A stretch of 64,000 nt of DNA from Methylobacterium sp. Leaf118 (GTDB lineage: Bacteria; Pseudomonadota; Alphaproteobacteria; Rhizobiales; Beijerinckiaceae). The notes beneath the pieces were generated by a model. That model saw only the letters and a program-made list of their open reading frames with translations, was not told the DNA's origin and ran no database searches. Shown one piece after another: positions 1 to 8,902 of the stretch. Position 1 is the stretch's first letter, and every line of letters starts with the position of its first letter. A program made the position numbers and the translations under genes. The stretch is from NCBI RefSeq assembly GCF_920984675.1, contig NZ_CAKLBV010000015.1, forward strand, positions 1 through 64,000, written 5' to 3'.

Positions 1-85
1 CCGCGGCCCCGACCGTGTCGACGAGCGGCCGTGACGCGCCGTGCCGGTCGGTCACGACGAGGAGGGCCGGCAGGTCCCGCCCCAC
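1..85 (-). CDS. thiE: Thiamine phosphate synthase, N-terminal fragment (cut by window edge)
   Basis: Only the first 28 codons are inside the window. The reading frame starts with a GTG at 85 and encodes a stretch containing ALLVVTDRHG, which resembles the N-terminal strand of ThiE (LLVVTDRH in family members). ThiE joins the thiazole and pyrimidine phosphates to give thiamine phosphate. The start lies 7 bases after the thiG stop and continues the thiO-thiS-thiG order, which is a common thiamine operon order. The identification rests on a very short segment plus context, and the start codon is inferred. Confidence 0.6.
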   Translation of the reverse strand, partial: MGRDLPALLVVTDRHGASRPLVDTVGAA

Positions 86-92
86 CTGCGCC

Positions 93-905
93 TCAGGAGC
101 CGACGAGGCCGAGCTGCGGGCTCGACGGCTCGGCCCGGCCCCGGCGCGGGATGCGGCCCGCGAGATGGGCGAGCCGTCCGGCCGCGACGGCGTGGCGCAT
201 GGCCCCGGCCATCCGCACCGGGTCGTCGGCCTTGGCCACCGCCGTGTTGATGAGGCAGGCCGCCGCCCCGAGCTCCATGGCGATCACCGCATCGGAGGCG
301 GTGCCGATGCCGGCATCGACGATGACGGGCACTTTGGCCCGGCGGCAGATCAGTTCGATGTTCGCCGGGTTCGCGATGCCCATGCCGGAACCGATCAGCG
401 AGCCCATCGGCATCACGGCGGCGCAGCCGAGATCGGCCAGCCGCTCGCAGATCACCGGATCGTCGTTGCAGTAGGGCAGAACCGTGAAGCCGTCGTCGAT
501 GAGGTGGCGGCAGGCCTCCATCAGCTCGGTCACGTCCGGGTAGAGCGTCTCGCGGTCGCCGATCACCTCCACCTTGATCCAGGTCGTGCCCAGAGCCTCG
601 CGGGCGAGTTCGGCGGTCATGATCGCGTCGCGCGCCGTCTCGCAGCCCGCGGTGTTGGGCAGGAAGCGGGCGCCTTTCAGCTTCTGGAACGTGTCCGAGC
701 CGTGGCCCTGGAGAGAGACCCGGCGGATCGAGGCGGTGACGACCTCCGAGCCCGAGGCCCGCACCGCCTGCGCCATGATCTCCTGGCTGGGATAGCCCGC
801 CGTGCCGATGAAGAGCCGCGAGCCGAGCCGCACGCCCGCGATCTCGAGGGGGTCGTCGCCGGTCCCGGCCACGGGGGGCGCGAGGGTGGTGTCGTGGTGG
901 TTCAT
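93..905 (-). CDS. thiG: Thiazole synthase ThiG
   Basis: A protein of 270 residues that makes the thiazole phosphate moiety of thiamine from 1-deoxyxylulose 5-phosphate, dehydroglycine and ThiS thiocarboxylate. Visible family features are the N-terminal [10 protein letters not shown] strand, the [11 protein letters not shown] segment whose Lys111 is the expected Schiff-base lysine, and phosphate-binding glycine motifs near the C-terminus (VIVDAGIGT). The length is normal for ThiG. The ATG at 905 (MNHHDTT) is 2 bases after the thiS stop, so the two are probably co-translated. A longer in-frame reading upstream runs through thiS/thiO and is rejected as the start. Glycine oxidase ThiO upstream supplies dehydroglycine. 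Confidence 0.95.
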   Translation of the reverse strand: MNHHDTTLAPPVAGTGDDPLEIAGVRLGSRLFIGTAGYPSQEIMAQAVRASGSEVVTASIRRVSLQGHGSDTFQKLKGARFLPNTAGCETARDAIMTAELAREALGTTWIKVEVIGDRETLYPDVTELMEACRHLIDDGFTVLPYCNDDPVICERLADLGCAAVMPMGSLIGSGMGIANPANIELICRRAKVPVIVDAGIGTASDAVIAMELGAAACLINTAVAKADDPVRMAGAMRHAVAAGRLAHLAGRIPRRGRAEPSSPQLGLVGS

Positions 906-907
906 GG

Positions 908-1120
908 TCAGCCTCCCTGCATGGCGCGGACGATCTCGATGCGGTCGCCCTCGCGGATCGGCGTCTCGCCCCAGGCGGCCCGGCGCACCACGCGCCCGTT
1001 CACCGCGATGGCGATGCCCTCGGGACTTTCGATGCCCCGCTCCTCGGCCTCCGCCGCGAACAGGGCGGCGAGGTCCGCCGCCTCCCGCTCGCAGGTCTCT
1101 CCGTTGACGCTCACTCTCAC
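908..1120 (-). CDS. thiS: Sulfur carrier protein ThiS
   Basis: A small ubiquitin-like protein of 70 residues that carries sulfur as a C-terminal thiocarboxylate to ThiG. It begins VRVSVNGE, has the conserved internal VAVNG-like strand (IAVNGRVV) and ends in the obligatory Gly-Gly. The start is a GTG at 1120 that overlaps the thiO stop in a four-base GTGA, so translation is probably coupled to thiO. Length and both termini fit ThiS well. Confidence 0.92.
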   Translation of the reverse strand: MRVSVNGETCEREAADLAALFAAEAEERGIESPEGIAIAVNGRVVRRAAWGETPIREGDRIEIVRAMQGG

Positions 1121-2331
1121 GCCACAGCCCTCCCCTCGTCCCTCGTCCCGAACCGCGCCCGGGTGAAGCCGCGGGCGAAGGCCGGAAGGGCGCCAGCGTC
1201 GAGCAGGTCCGTGACGGCGTCGGCGGTCGCGGGAGCCAGCAGATAGCCGTTGCGGTGGTGGCCCGTCGCCACGAGCAGGCCGGGCGCGGCCTCCTCGATG
1301 ATCGGCGCGTCGTCGTCCGAAGTCGGCCGGAAGCCACTCCAGACCGCCTCGACCTCCATCTCCTCGATGCCCGGCAGAACCCGGCGCGCGCCCTCCAGCA
1401 GCGCGAACAGCCCGCCCGCGGTGACGCCAACCTTGAAGCCGCAATCCTCCACGGTTGCGCCGACGATGAGACCGCCGTCGCTTTTGGGCGCCATGTGCAC
1501 CTCCGCGGTCCAGACCATGCCGGAGAGGGTGCCGGTGCGCCGGGTCGTGCGGAGGGCCAAAGACTGCCCCTTGATCGGCCGCACCGGAAGGGCGAGGCCG
1601 TCAGGCAGCAGCCCGGGCTCGCCACTCCAGGCCCCGGCCGCGAGGATCACGGCCTCGGCGCCGACACGCACGCCCCCGGCCCACACGCCGACGACCCGGC
1701 CGCCCGCCCGGTCGAGGGCGTCGACGCCCGTCGCCTCGACGATGCTCACCCCGGCCACCTCGCAGGCCCGCAGCAGCGCCGCCATGACGAGGCGCGGATC
1801 GACCTGCGCGTCGAGGGGGCAGTGGATGCCCGCCGTCACGTTGGGGCGCAGCAGCGGCTCGCGGGCGCGGACCTGCGGACCCGACAGCCACGCGGCGGCG
1901 ACGCCCGAGCGCCGCTGGAGATCGTAGCGGAAGCGGAGGCGCTCGACCTCGTCGCGGCCGACCGCCAGCACCACCGCACCGTCCTCGCGGTAATCGATGG
2001 GGAGGCCGGAGGCCGCCTGGAGCGCATCGCGGAAAGCCGGCCAGCGCCGCAGCGATTCGAGCGCCAGCGGCAGGAGAAGGTCCGAGCCCGGCTCGTGCTC
2101 GGCGGCGGGCGCGAGCATCCCGGTCGCCGCGAGACTCGCTCCGCTTCCGACCCGGCCGCGCTCGATCACCAGCACCGCGCGGCCCGCCTGCGCCAACCGC
2201 CACGCGATCGACAGGCCGATCAGGCCGCCGCCGACCACGACGACGTCGGCCCGTTCCGGAAGCGCGGCGGCGTGCGGGCCCACCGCGAGGCCGCGGCGCC
2301 GCTCGAACGGGGACGTCAGCAGGTCGGACAT
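1117..2331 (-). CDS. thiO: Glycine oxidase ThiO (FAD-dependent)
   Basis: A 404-residue flavoprotein of the DAO family. It oxidises glycine to the imine used by ThiG in aerobic thiazole synthesis. The dinucleotide-binding motif [10 protein letters not shown] lies at residues 30-39, and the C-terminal [14 protein letters not shown] segment is typical of ThiO/DAO substrate-FAD contacts. The ATG at 2331 (MSDLLTS) was chosen over an in-frame upstream start at 2547 because the latter would place coding sequence inside the TPP riboswitch. The gene is the first of thiO-thiS-thiG-thiE. An Mn- or haem-type alternative is unlikely. Confidence 0.93.
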   Translation of the reverse strand: MSDLLTSPFERRRGLAVGPHAAALPERADVVVVGGGLIGLSIAWRLAQAGRAVLVIERGRVGSGASLAATGMLAPAAEHEPGSDLLLPLALESLRRWPAFRDALQAASGLPIDYREDGAVVLAVGRDEVERLRFRYDLQRRSGVAAAWLSGPQVRAREPLLRPNVTAGIHCPLDAQVDPRLVMAALLRACEVAGVSIVEATGVDALDRAGGRVVGVWAGGVRVGAEAVILAAGAWSGEPGLLPDGLALPVRPIKGQSLALRTTRRTGTLSGMVWTAEVHMAPKSDGGLIVGATVEDCGFKVGVTAGGLFALLEGARRVLPGIEEMEVEAVWSGFRPTSDDDAPIIEEAAPGLLVATGHHRNGYLLAPATADAVTDLLDAGALPAFARGFTRARFGTRDEGRAVA

Positions 2332-2422
2332 CGGTGCGCCTTTCCGCGGGTCGCCCGCAGGAACTGCACCTTCTGCTTCGCGGAGGAAGCGGGCCGGTCC
2401 TTGCGGCAGCCCTGGAGGTCCA

Positions 2423-2520
2423 ATCCCTACGCCGGTATGAGCCGGATCAGGTTCAAAGGATTTCCGCGCGGCCGGATGACGGCGATAGCGGTGTCTCAGC
2501 CCCTTGTCGGGGATCTCCCT
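2423..2520 (-). promoter_or_regulatory. TPP riboswitch (THI element) of the thiO operon
   Basis: On the minus strand the leader contains GGGGCTGAGA (the conserved CUGAGA of the pyrimidine-sensor helix) followed about 45 bases later by ACCTGATCCGG, then CCGGCGTAGGGA, the two signature blocks of the THI box. Both lie in the right order and spacing, and about 95 bases separate the element from the thiO start. It should repress the thiamine operon when thiamine pyrophosphate is plentiful, probably at translation initiation. The exact 5' limit is approximate. Confidence 0.95.
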
Positions 2521-2561
2521 GGAACAAGCCCGATGTGGCGCCGGCAACGGCGCGGGTCAAT

Positions 2562-2624
2562 CCCCCCGTGATCCCGCCCCCCGTGATCCCGCCCCCCCGT
2601 GATCCCGCCCCCCCGTGATCCCGC
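2562..2624. repeat. Short GC-rich tandem repeat, about 4 units of CCCCGTGATCCCGCCC
   Basis: Four consecutive copies of a 15-17 base unit built on GTGATCCCGCC separated by C-runs of slightly different length lie just upstream of the TPP riboswitch. The varying C-runs look like slippage. No gene overlaps it. The promoter of the thi operon must lie in or near this block. Confidence 0.85.
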
Positions 2625-2656
2625 CGTCTGCGATCCCGACACACCACGCGCCCGGC

Positions 2657-3786
2657 TCACGCCGCCCTCGCGCGCAAGCGCCGAACCCAAACGGCGTGAC
2701 GGTCTCCCGCTCCCCCACCCCATTCACCCCGCGGGTTGATCGCCCCGAGGTTCATGGCCATGTGGCGCACGACCGCCAGGTTCTGCGGGCCCGCTCCGGT
2801 CCGCCGGCGTACGAGATCGTCGTGGAAGACGACGTCGAGCACCCAGTGCAGGCGGTTCTCGATCTGCCCATGCCTGCGCAGGGCGGCCGCGAAGATCTTG
2901 GCGTCGAGCTTGGCCGACGAGAGTTGGCCGAAGAGAGATAGTAGCGCCGCTCGTGCCCGGTCCTGCCGTCGCGCTCGACCTGCGTCTCGACCAGGCCGAT
3001 CATCGCCAGAGGGGGCATGTGCGGCTCGTCGGGATAACGACGAGCCGAGGTCATCCAGGTGACGTCGTGGCACACGCTGGCGCGGCGACGTTCGAGACGA
3101 CCATGGTCGTTGTCGAGGGTCTCGTCGGTGTCGGCGATCGACGCGCCCGGATCGGCGAAGAAGCACACGACGTCGTCGTGGGTGACGGGACGGTTGGCCT
3201 TGAGCGCCAGCAGAGTGTCGCCGCCCTTGGCCACGACGGTCTAGGCGATGGCGGCCTGCGCGCCCCTCGCATCGAGGGTGACGAGGGCGCCCCTGAGTTC
3301 GAGCCGCTCCAGGAGATGGGGGATGGCGGTGATCTCGTTGCTCTTGTCGGCGACCGCCTCCTGGCCGAGCACGAGGCGCTGACGGGCGGCCCAGGCCGAG
3401 ACGGTGTGCAGGGCGGCGCGCCCCGCGGACTTGGCGTGGCAGCGCCGGGAGGTCTTGCCGTCGATGGCAATGCGATCGGGCTCGACCTCGCGCAGGCTCT
3501 CGACCCAGGCCGTGAAGCAGGCCTTGAAGAGGTCGGCGTCGAGCGCGTTGACGACATCGTTGAGGGTGTCGTGGGCCAGCAGACCGCGCTCATAGGGCAG
3601 GAAGCGGCGCAGGAAGTCGAGGCGCTGCTCGCCCCAGTGCCGGATCTCGACGAAGTCGTCCATGCCACACTGCGTGGCGCACAGCACCAGCAGCAGGATC
3701 TCGGGCAGCGGGTAGACCACGCGCCAACTCTGGCGCGGATCGGTCAGGGCCGAGAAGTGGTCGAGGATCGACAGCGAGGACGGCAT
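2657..3786 (-). pseudogene. ISAs1-family transposase, broken by an amber codon and a frameshift
   Basis: From 3786 the frame encodes a typical ISAs1 (DDE) transposase N-terminus and core: FSALTDPRQSW, YPLPEILLLVLCAT, GMDDFVEI, AIDGKTSRRCH, LGQEAVADKSNEI and LVTLDARGAQAAIA. At 3243-3241 the frame meets TAG where relatives usually have Gln (CAG). Reading resumes immediately with TVVAKGGDTLLALKANRPV. Near 2937-2910 a 14-base near-perfect tandem duplication shifts the frame, after which the family C-terminus (LDAKIFAAALRRHGQIENRLHW) continues in another frame to 2657. Two lesions make this a dead transposase. I could not find convincing terminal inverted repeats, and the last residues look like host sequence, so the 3' end may also be truncated. 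Confidence 0.9.
2910..2937. repeat. 14-bp tandem duplication inside the ISAs1 transposase
   Basis: TTGGCCGACGAGAG at 2910-2923 is followed directly by TTGGCCGAAGAGAG at 2924-2937, with one mismatch. Removing one copy restores a continuous transposase frame (YYLSSAKLDAKIF on the minus strand), so this duplication is the direct cause of the frameshift. Confidence 0.85.
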
Positions 3787-3984
3787 CGGCGGCTCACCAG
3801 AGGCAAGCCACCGCGTGAATCACAAAAGGCCCATCCCGAGAACCAACGCCTCCTCACGCTGAAGCGATTGCCTTGGGCGAGAGGCCGGAGGCGCTTGCCG
3901 AAGCTCCGCGCCCCGGCTACTCGTGGGGACGGTTCTGCCAACCGCTTCCCGAACAGGGCGCAAGCTGTTGAAACATAACCGAAA

Positions 3985-4060
3985 GGGCCTGTAGCTCAAT
4001 GGTTAGAGCCGACCGCTCATAACGGTCTGGTTGCAGGTTCGAGTCCTGCCGGGCCCACCA
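3985..4060 (+). tRNA. tRNA-Ile2 (CAU anticodon, probably lysidine-modified)
   Basis: The 76-base cloverleaf has acceptor GGGCCTG pairing with CGGGCCC, a D-loop TAGCTCAATGGTTAGAGC, anticodon loop CTCATAA giving CAT, T-arm with GGTTCGAGTCC and an encoded CCA end. The CAU anticodon could mean elongator Met, but the GGGCC acceptor stem resembles alphaproteobacterial tRNA-Ile2, in which C34 is converted to lysidine to read AUA. A recombinase remnant sits directly at its 3' end, so the gene has been used as an integration site. The tRNA itself looks intact. Confidence 0.9.
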
Positions 4061-4783
4061 TGCGTTTCGCAAACGCTTGTGGCAGCTCAACAATTTCCGA
4101 TAGATCCCGCACCGGGTCGATTGGTGCGGGATTACCACGCGCCTGTCGGGCCAGCTTTGCCCGATTTGCCGTGCGGGTGTAGATCGCGCTTTCCCGGCTC
4201 CCATCGGCCCATCCGAACAGAGCGTTGAGCGGCGCCTCGGTGGCTCCATCCTCAGCCGCGCGGCGTGCTTCAGCCTTCCGCAGGCCGTGCGCCGAGCCCG
4301 GCACGCCAGCGGCGCGGCAGGCTTTCTTGAACCCGTTGCCGAACGACTCCTTGCCGAAGGGCGTCCCGCGCACAGTCGACAGGACGGTGGGCTCCCCGAC
4401 TGGTGAGGCCGACAACGTTCGGGCGCGCTGCGGCAGGATCGGCGCCACGACGACGATGCCGGTCTTCTCGGTGCGAATCGTGAACTCGCCAGAGCGCTCA
4501 TGCGGACGACCGATTCGCACCACATCCCCGCGGCGCAGCCCGGTGAAGAGCAGCAGATCGAGGGCCAGGCGCTCCCGAGTCCCGACCGGCCAACGCGCTT
4601 CGAACCGAGCCACCTCATCGTCAGTCCAGGCGTGAACCCCTCCTTCTCGCGACCGGTGCCGAGGAGCTTGATGCCGCTCGTAGGATCCAGTTGCACATGC
4701 CCGGAGCGGACGGCCCATCGGAAAAGGCCGGTGATGACGGCCAATCTCTGGCAAGCTTCGGCCAGAGTAGCCCAAGGGATCAT
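4061..4783 (-). pseudogene. Tyrosine recombinase/phage integrase remnant at tRNA-Ile2
   Basis: The 3' two thirds, in the frame passing through 4600-4061, encode a recognisable tyrosine recombinase catalytic domain: the box I Arg in LLFTGLRRGDVV, the HxxR box in SAHGLRKA, and the nucleophile Tyr in SAIYTRTA. The preceding part (from 4783, beginning MIPWATLAEACQRLAVI, with FRWAVRSGHV) is in a different frame. A one-base loss near 4634 (GGTTCACGCC where GGTTCCACGCC would keep frame) explains the shift. The expected N-terminal SAM-like domain of about 100 residues is missing. The C-terminal end runs into the antisense of the tRNA. This is a decayed island integrase whose element was inserted at the tRNA 3' end. 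Confidence 0.82.
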
Positions 4784-4920
4784 GAGGGGTTCCTTACAGG
4801 CCCCCTGATGTAAGTGAGGGAGCCGTCATACGTGCAGGGGTGGATAAGCAGGTTGTGAAATGGACAGCGTCTTCCCTCGGGGGTATGCATCGATTAGGCC
4901 GCATGACGCAGGGGTAGCGA
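4784..4920. other. Short non-coding gap upstream of the methyltransferase
   Basis: This 137-base stretch separates the integrase remnant from the methyltransferase. No coding frame, tRNA-end copy or clear promoter was recognised. A GCAGGGG seven to ten bases before the ATG at 4921 may serve as a weak ribosome binding site. Confidence 0.4.
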
Positions 4921-5793
4921 ATGGCGTTTGATAAAATTTGGGAAGATTACATTGCGATAAATAGCCAAGACGAACCTGTTTTTGATGTCTTACCGCGCGT
5001 TAGAGATATTGAGGAAAGGGAGAACTGGACGGTAGACCTGACTGGCTGGAAATCAGGCTTCAGCATTCCGGAATTGATGGAGATGGACACTTCCCCGCTC
5101 CCGATCGCGGAAGACCGTGAAGGCTACTATGGACCCCGCAACTATGAGTATTGGCTTTCAGGCCTCGTAGAAGCTCACAAGACGTTGGCTCTCGCGAATG
5201 CTTTCGGGGTTCCGAGGCGTCGGTTCGTGGAACTCGGAGCTGCGTCAGGTCGGGTCGTCCGGCACTTCGCGTATCTCAAAGCCTTCGAGGAGCACTGGGC
5301 CTTCGACCTCAATTGGCGTCACGTGTGCTGGGTGAACCGCTACCTCCCGAAAAATGTGCTGGGGGTTCAGAATAGCTCCATTCCCACGTTGCCGTTGGAG
5401 GACAACTCGGTAGACGTTTACCAAGCCCAGTCGGTCTTCACTCACATCGAGGTCTTCGAGCTTCAGTGGCTGGCAGAGCTTCGCCGCACGCTTCGTCCAG
5501 GGGGCATTGCGATCGTCACGGCGACGACAAGCAACGATCTTGAGCTTATGACCCCTCAGTGGCCCGGCTACGGGCCTTTCACAGGGCACCCTCGGTGGAA
5601 CGATAATATCCTGAAGGAGCTGAAGGAGCGTGGCAAGATCGTCCTTAGGTATGATGGGGAGCGCTCCTACTCATCGAATGTGCTCACCCACATCGATTAC
5701 ATTAAGGATGTGTGGGGGCGCATGTTTGAGGTAAGCGTTCGTCCAAGGCTCAAGGACGACACGCAAACTGTCCTTACTCTACGCAAGCGGTGA
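4921..5793 (+). CDS. Class I SAM-dependent methyltransferase, island cargo
   Basis: A 290-residue protein with a Rossmann methyltransferase core. The SAM-binding motif I is FVELGAASGRVVRHFAYL, followed by an acidic strand (HWAFDLNW), a motif-II-like segment DVYQAQSVFTHIE and the motif LRRTLRPGGIAIVT. It resembles the broad Methyltransf_11/25 type seen beside glycan or polyketide genes, but the substrate cannot be told. The gene is clearly less GC-rich than its neighbours and uses many A/T-ending codons (for example the opening AAA ATT, GAA GAT). It lies between an integrase remnant and an IS5 element, so it was probably acquired horizontally. It appears intact and ends at a stem-loop. Confidence 0.78.
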   Translation: MAFDKIWEDYIAINSQDEPVFDVLPRVRDIEERENWTVDLTGWKSGFSIPELMEMDTSPLPIAEDREGYYGPRNYEYWLSGLVEAHKTLALANAFGVPRRRFVELGAASGRVVRHFAYLKAFEEHWAFDLNWRHVCWVNRYLPKNVLGVQNSSIPTLPLEDNSVDVYQAQSVFTHIEVFELQWLAELRRTLRPGGIAIVTATTSNDLELMTPQWPGYGPFTGHPRWNDNILKELKERGKIVLRYDGERSYSSNVLTHIDYIKDVWGRMFEVSVRPRLKDDTQTVLTLRKR

Positions 5794-5802
5794 CGTGAGG
5801 GA

Positions 5803-5829
5803 GAGGGTGGGCATAAGACACCCACCCTC
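5803..5829 (+). terminator. Stem-loop after the methyltransferase gene
   Basis: GAGGGTGGG (5803-5811) pairs with CCCACCCTC (5821-5829) around a nine-base loop, 10 bases after the methyltransferase stop. The following sequence is only weakly T-rich, so termination is plausible but not certain. Confidence 0.6.
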
Positions 5830-5841
5830 CATACCTTCTCA

Positions 5842-6690
5842 GAGCCTGTTTGATTAGGTTTGGCATCTTTCGGTGCGGTGATAGGCCCGCATCAGGCGGC
5901 GACAGTTTGCAATATTGATGGCATCGTCTGCCGCCATCGGGCTTTGCTCCAGGTTTCGGGTGAGGCGGCGGTAGCGATTGGACTGCGTGCCGAACGTTCC
6001 TTCGATGCGCCAGCGCAGCGAGAGGGGTTTGAACCCCTTGGCGTCACGCTCGCGGGTCGTGACTTGGACATCGAGATCATGCCGCTCGGCGGCTGCCCGC
6101 ATCCGCGGTCCGATATAAATGCCGTCGACCTTGATCCGCTCCAGATGCCAGCCATCCTGCGCCGCCCGGTCGAGCCGCATCCCAGCCGCCTGCGCGTCGT
6201 GCACGTTGGCGGCCGTGACGAGGCTGGCCAGCACGAAGCCCAGCGAGCAGGTCAGCATGTGACGCTTGATGCCGCGCACCTTCTTGCCGCCGTCCGTGCC
6301 GCGCGGACCCGCCTGCGAACCGCACGCCACGCTCTGCGAGTCGAGAATGCCCGTGGACGGCTCAGGAGCACGTCCGCGCTTCTGCCGCACGGCGCGCGTC
6401 AGCAACGCGGCCAGGTCGGACCATAACCCATCAGCGCGGAAGCGGTCGTGCCACGTGCGCACCGTCTCCCAAGGCCCGAAGGCCGTCGGCAGCTAACGCC
6501 AGGGGCAGTGGTCCGCCGTCAGCGGATCCTAGCCCGACAGAAGCGGGGCGATCGTTGCCCACTGCTCGTCCGTCAAGTCGCTCGGGTAGCGCCGCCCCTC
6601 GTCCCGGTAAATTTCCCGATCCGTCTCCGTCCACATCGGCCTCTCCTTCCAAGGCCAACGCACCACGACACAAACCGGTCAAACAGGCTC
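5842..6690 (-). mobile_element. IS5-family insertion sequence, 849 bp, with TCA target duplication
   Basis: The element is bounded by perfect 12-base inverted repeats, GAGCCTGTTTGA at 5842-5853 and its complement TCAAACAGGCTC at 6679-6690. It is flanked on both sides by TCA (5839-5841 and 6691-6693). A three-base TNA target duplication is characteristic of several IS5 subgroups, and the encoded protein agrees. The element can no longer transpose on its own because its transposase is broken. Confidence 0.92.
5854..6636 (-). pseudogene. IS5-family transposase with two in-frame stops and an internal deletion
   Basis: Translation from ATG 6636 gives the typical IS5 start, with YPSDLTDEQWATIAPLL at residues 17-33, then TAG at codon 36 (6531-6529). 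The same frame meets a second TAG at 6495-6493, then continues uninterrupted as RTWHDRFRADGLW, LDSQSVACGSQAGPRG, VKVRGIKRHML-like and RWRIEGTFG to a stop at 5854. The residues normally between the N-terminal domain and the QWRMLP-like segment are largely missing, indicating an internal deletion of roughly 20-30 codons. DDE residues in the D-S-Q and WRIEGTFG blocks are still visible. Confidence 0.85.
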
Positions 6691-6843
6691 TCAGACCGAT
6701 GTCCCCCCCAAACTCACCCGATTGCCCTGGGGCGCCGCGAATGGAGGCCATCGGGCGATCGGGCTTGATCCGGCGCGCGGATCAAGACACCCGCCCGAAA
6801 TCGCGATAACCCTGTCAGGGCCATCCGATCAGGAGACGATGCC

Positions 6844-8703
6844 ATGGCCGCGCCGGACTACGTCTACGATCTTCTTGCCTCGGAAACCTTCGCGCGCTGG
6901 AACGGATTCGCCCCGGTCGGGTCGGCCGTCACCATCACCTACGGATTCCCACCGGCGCAGCCCGCAACGTCTCCCGGTTACGGCAACTTCACGCCCTTCA
7001 CGCCGGTCGAGATCGCCGCGACGCGAGCGGCGCTCGCTTACATCAGCTCGCTGACGAAGATTACCTTCGTCGAGACGAACACGACCAGCGCGCAACTCCA
7101 GTTCGGCAATGCGGATCTGACGCCGTTCGGCTCCGGCGTCGGCGGACGGGCGACGTATTCCTATAGCAGTTCCGGCATCACGAATGCCGTCGTCGTTCTC
7201 TCAAACACCGGATCGTCGAGTCTCACCAGCAGCAACTTCGTGCCCGGAGACATCAGCGCCAACGACATTGGCGGGCAGGGCTGGCACACACTGCTGCACG
7301 AAATCGGCCATGCCCTCGGCCTCAAGCACCCGTTCGAGACCAACATCGCCGGGGATCCGAATTCGGTTCTTCCGACAAATCAGGACCATTTCGTCAACAC
7401 GCTGATGTCCTACACGGCATTCGAACCGTCGAAAGTTGCGGTCGTCAGCGGAAATGCCAGCAGCTACTCCTATTCCTCCGCCGATCTCGCGCCGCAGACC
7501 TACGGACTCTTCGATATTGCCGCCCTGCAATATCTGTATGGGGTACAGACGGCACCAGGAAACAAAATCTACACCCTGGCACCAACGAGCCCGATATTCG
7601 AGACGATCTTCGACCGCGGACCGAACAGCACGATCGATCTCTCGGCTTTCTCGCAGGGATGCACGATCGACATGAATCCCGGGGCGGTCAATGCGCTGCC
7701 GATCCAGCAATCGCTGCCGTTCGGGATCACCCTGCCGGACCAGTACAACGGCACGGCCGCCCTCACGATCGCCTATGGCAGCCTCATCGGCCAATGCATC
7801 GGCGGATCGGGCGGCGATCGGATCTCCGGCAACGCCGCGGCCAACCTTCTGGACGGCGGTGCGGGCGCGGACATTCTGACAGGCCGTGGCGGCGACGACA
7901 CCTACATCGTCGACAACCTGGGCGACCAGGTCGTGGAGGCGTTCGGGGGCGGCGCCGATACGGTGCGCAGCAGCGTCAGCTATACCCTGTCCGCCAACGT
8001 CGAGACCCTGGTGCTGACCGGCAGTGCCAGCCTCAGCGCCACCGGGAACGGTTCGGCCAACGCGCTCACGGGCAATGCTGCGGCCAACCGCCTCGACGGC
8101 GGCGGAGGGGCCGACACGCTGAGCGGCGGAAGCGGGAACGACACCTACCTCGTCGACAAGCCCGGCGACCGGGTGATCGAGGCGACCGGCGGCGGTTGGG
8201 ACTCGGTCGCCGCGGGTGTGAGCTACACCCTCGCGGCTGGCCAGGAGATCGAGGAGTTGCGCATCCTCCTGTCGGCCGGCGACCGGGCGATCAACCTGAC
8301 TGGAAACACCTTCGCCCAGGCGGTGATCGGCAATGACAGCGCCAACCTGCTCAACGGCGGCTGGGGCAAGGACGTGCTGACCGGCCGGGGCGGGGCCGAC
8401 ACCTTCGTCTTCAACAGCGCCTTGGGGGCGAGCAACGTCGACCGCATCACCGACTTCACCAGCGTCGACACGATCCGCCTGTCGGACGACATCTTCACGG
8501 CGCTGGCGCCGGGCCCGCTCGCTGCGAGCGCGTTCAAGAACATCACCACCGGCACGGTCGATGCGAGCGACCGCATCCTGTACAAGCAATCGACCGGCGA
8601 ACTGTTCTACGACGCCGACGGTTTGGGCAGCGGCCTGAAGGTGAAGATCGCGGTCCTCGACAACAAGGCGGCACTCACGGCCGACGACGTCTTCGTCGTG
8701 TAA
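6844..8703 (+). CDS. Secreted serralysin-like metalloprotease with RTX repeats
   Basis: A 619-residue zinc protease of the M10 (metzincin) type. The zinc site HEIGHALGLKH starts at His152 (HExxHxxGxxH), and a Met-turn TLMSYTAFE has its Met at 188. Residues about 320-500 hold nonapeptide RTX blocks (GGAGADILTGRGGDDTYIV, GGGGADTLSGGSGNDTYLV) that bind calcium after export. The last 120 residues form the M10/RTX C-terminal secretion module and end in DVFVV, an acidic residue plus hydrophobic tail as in type I substrates. There is no N-terminal signal peptide. A good ribosome site (AGGAGACG) precedes the ATG. Export by a PrtDEF-like ABC system encoded elsewhere is inferred. Confidence 0.9.
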   Translation: MAAPDYVYDLLASETFARWNGFAPVGSAVTITYGFPPAQPATSPGYGNFTPFTPVEIAATRAALAYISSLTKITFVETNTTSAQLQFGNADLTPFGSGVGGRATYSYSSSGITNAVVVLSNTGSSSLTSSNFVPGDISANDIGGQGWHTLLHEIGHALGLKHPFETNIAGDPNSVLPTNQDHFVNTLMSYTAFEPSKVAVVSGNASSYSYSSADLAPQTYGLFDIAALQYLYGVQTAPGNKIYTLAPTSPIFETIFDRGPNSTIDLSAFSQGCTIDMNPGAVNALPIQQSLPFGITLPDQYNGTAALTIAYGSLIGQCIGGSGGDRISGNAAANLLDGGAGADILTGRGGDDTYIVDNLGDQVVEAFGGGADTVRSSVSYTLSANVETLVLTGSASLSATGNGSANALTGNAAANRLDGGGGADTLSGGSGNDTYLVDKPGDRVIEATGGGWDSVAAGVSYTLAAGQEIEELRILLSAGDRAINLTGNTFAQAVIGNDSANLLNGGWGKDVLTGRGGADTFVFNSALGASNVDRITDFTSVDTIRLSDDIFTALAPGPLAASAFKNITTGTVDASDRILYKQSTGELFYDADGLGSGLKVKIAVLDNKAALTADDVFVV

Positions 8704-8902
8704 AGCGCAGCGCTCCCCGAGCCGGCCTCACCGCGGAGGATGGGGCCGAGCCCTCCCGGCCCCGGAGGCCGCGCGGGGCAGTCATCGATCGCGCCGGATC
8801 AGGGTGAGGCGCGCGCCCGTGGATGGGTTCGAGGAAGAAAGCATTCACTTACGATTTGGACGCAGTGTCCAGGGCGCGCGTGTCCGCGGCTAGGATTGTC
8901 CT

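Noticed and set aside
3985-4060. Apparent peptide MVGPAGLEPATRPL at the end of the integrase frame
   Set aside because: This is the familiar translation of an antisense tRNA (the minus strand of the tRNA-Ile2 gene), not a conserved protein tail.
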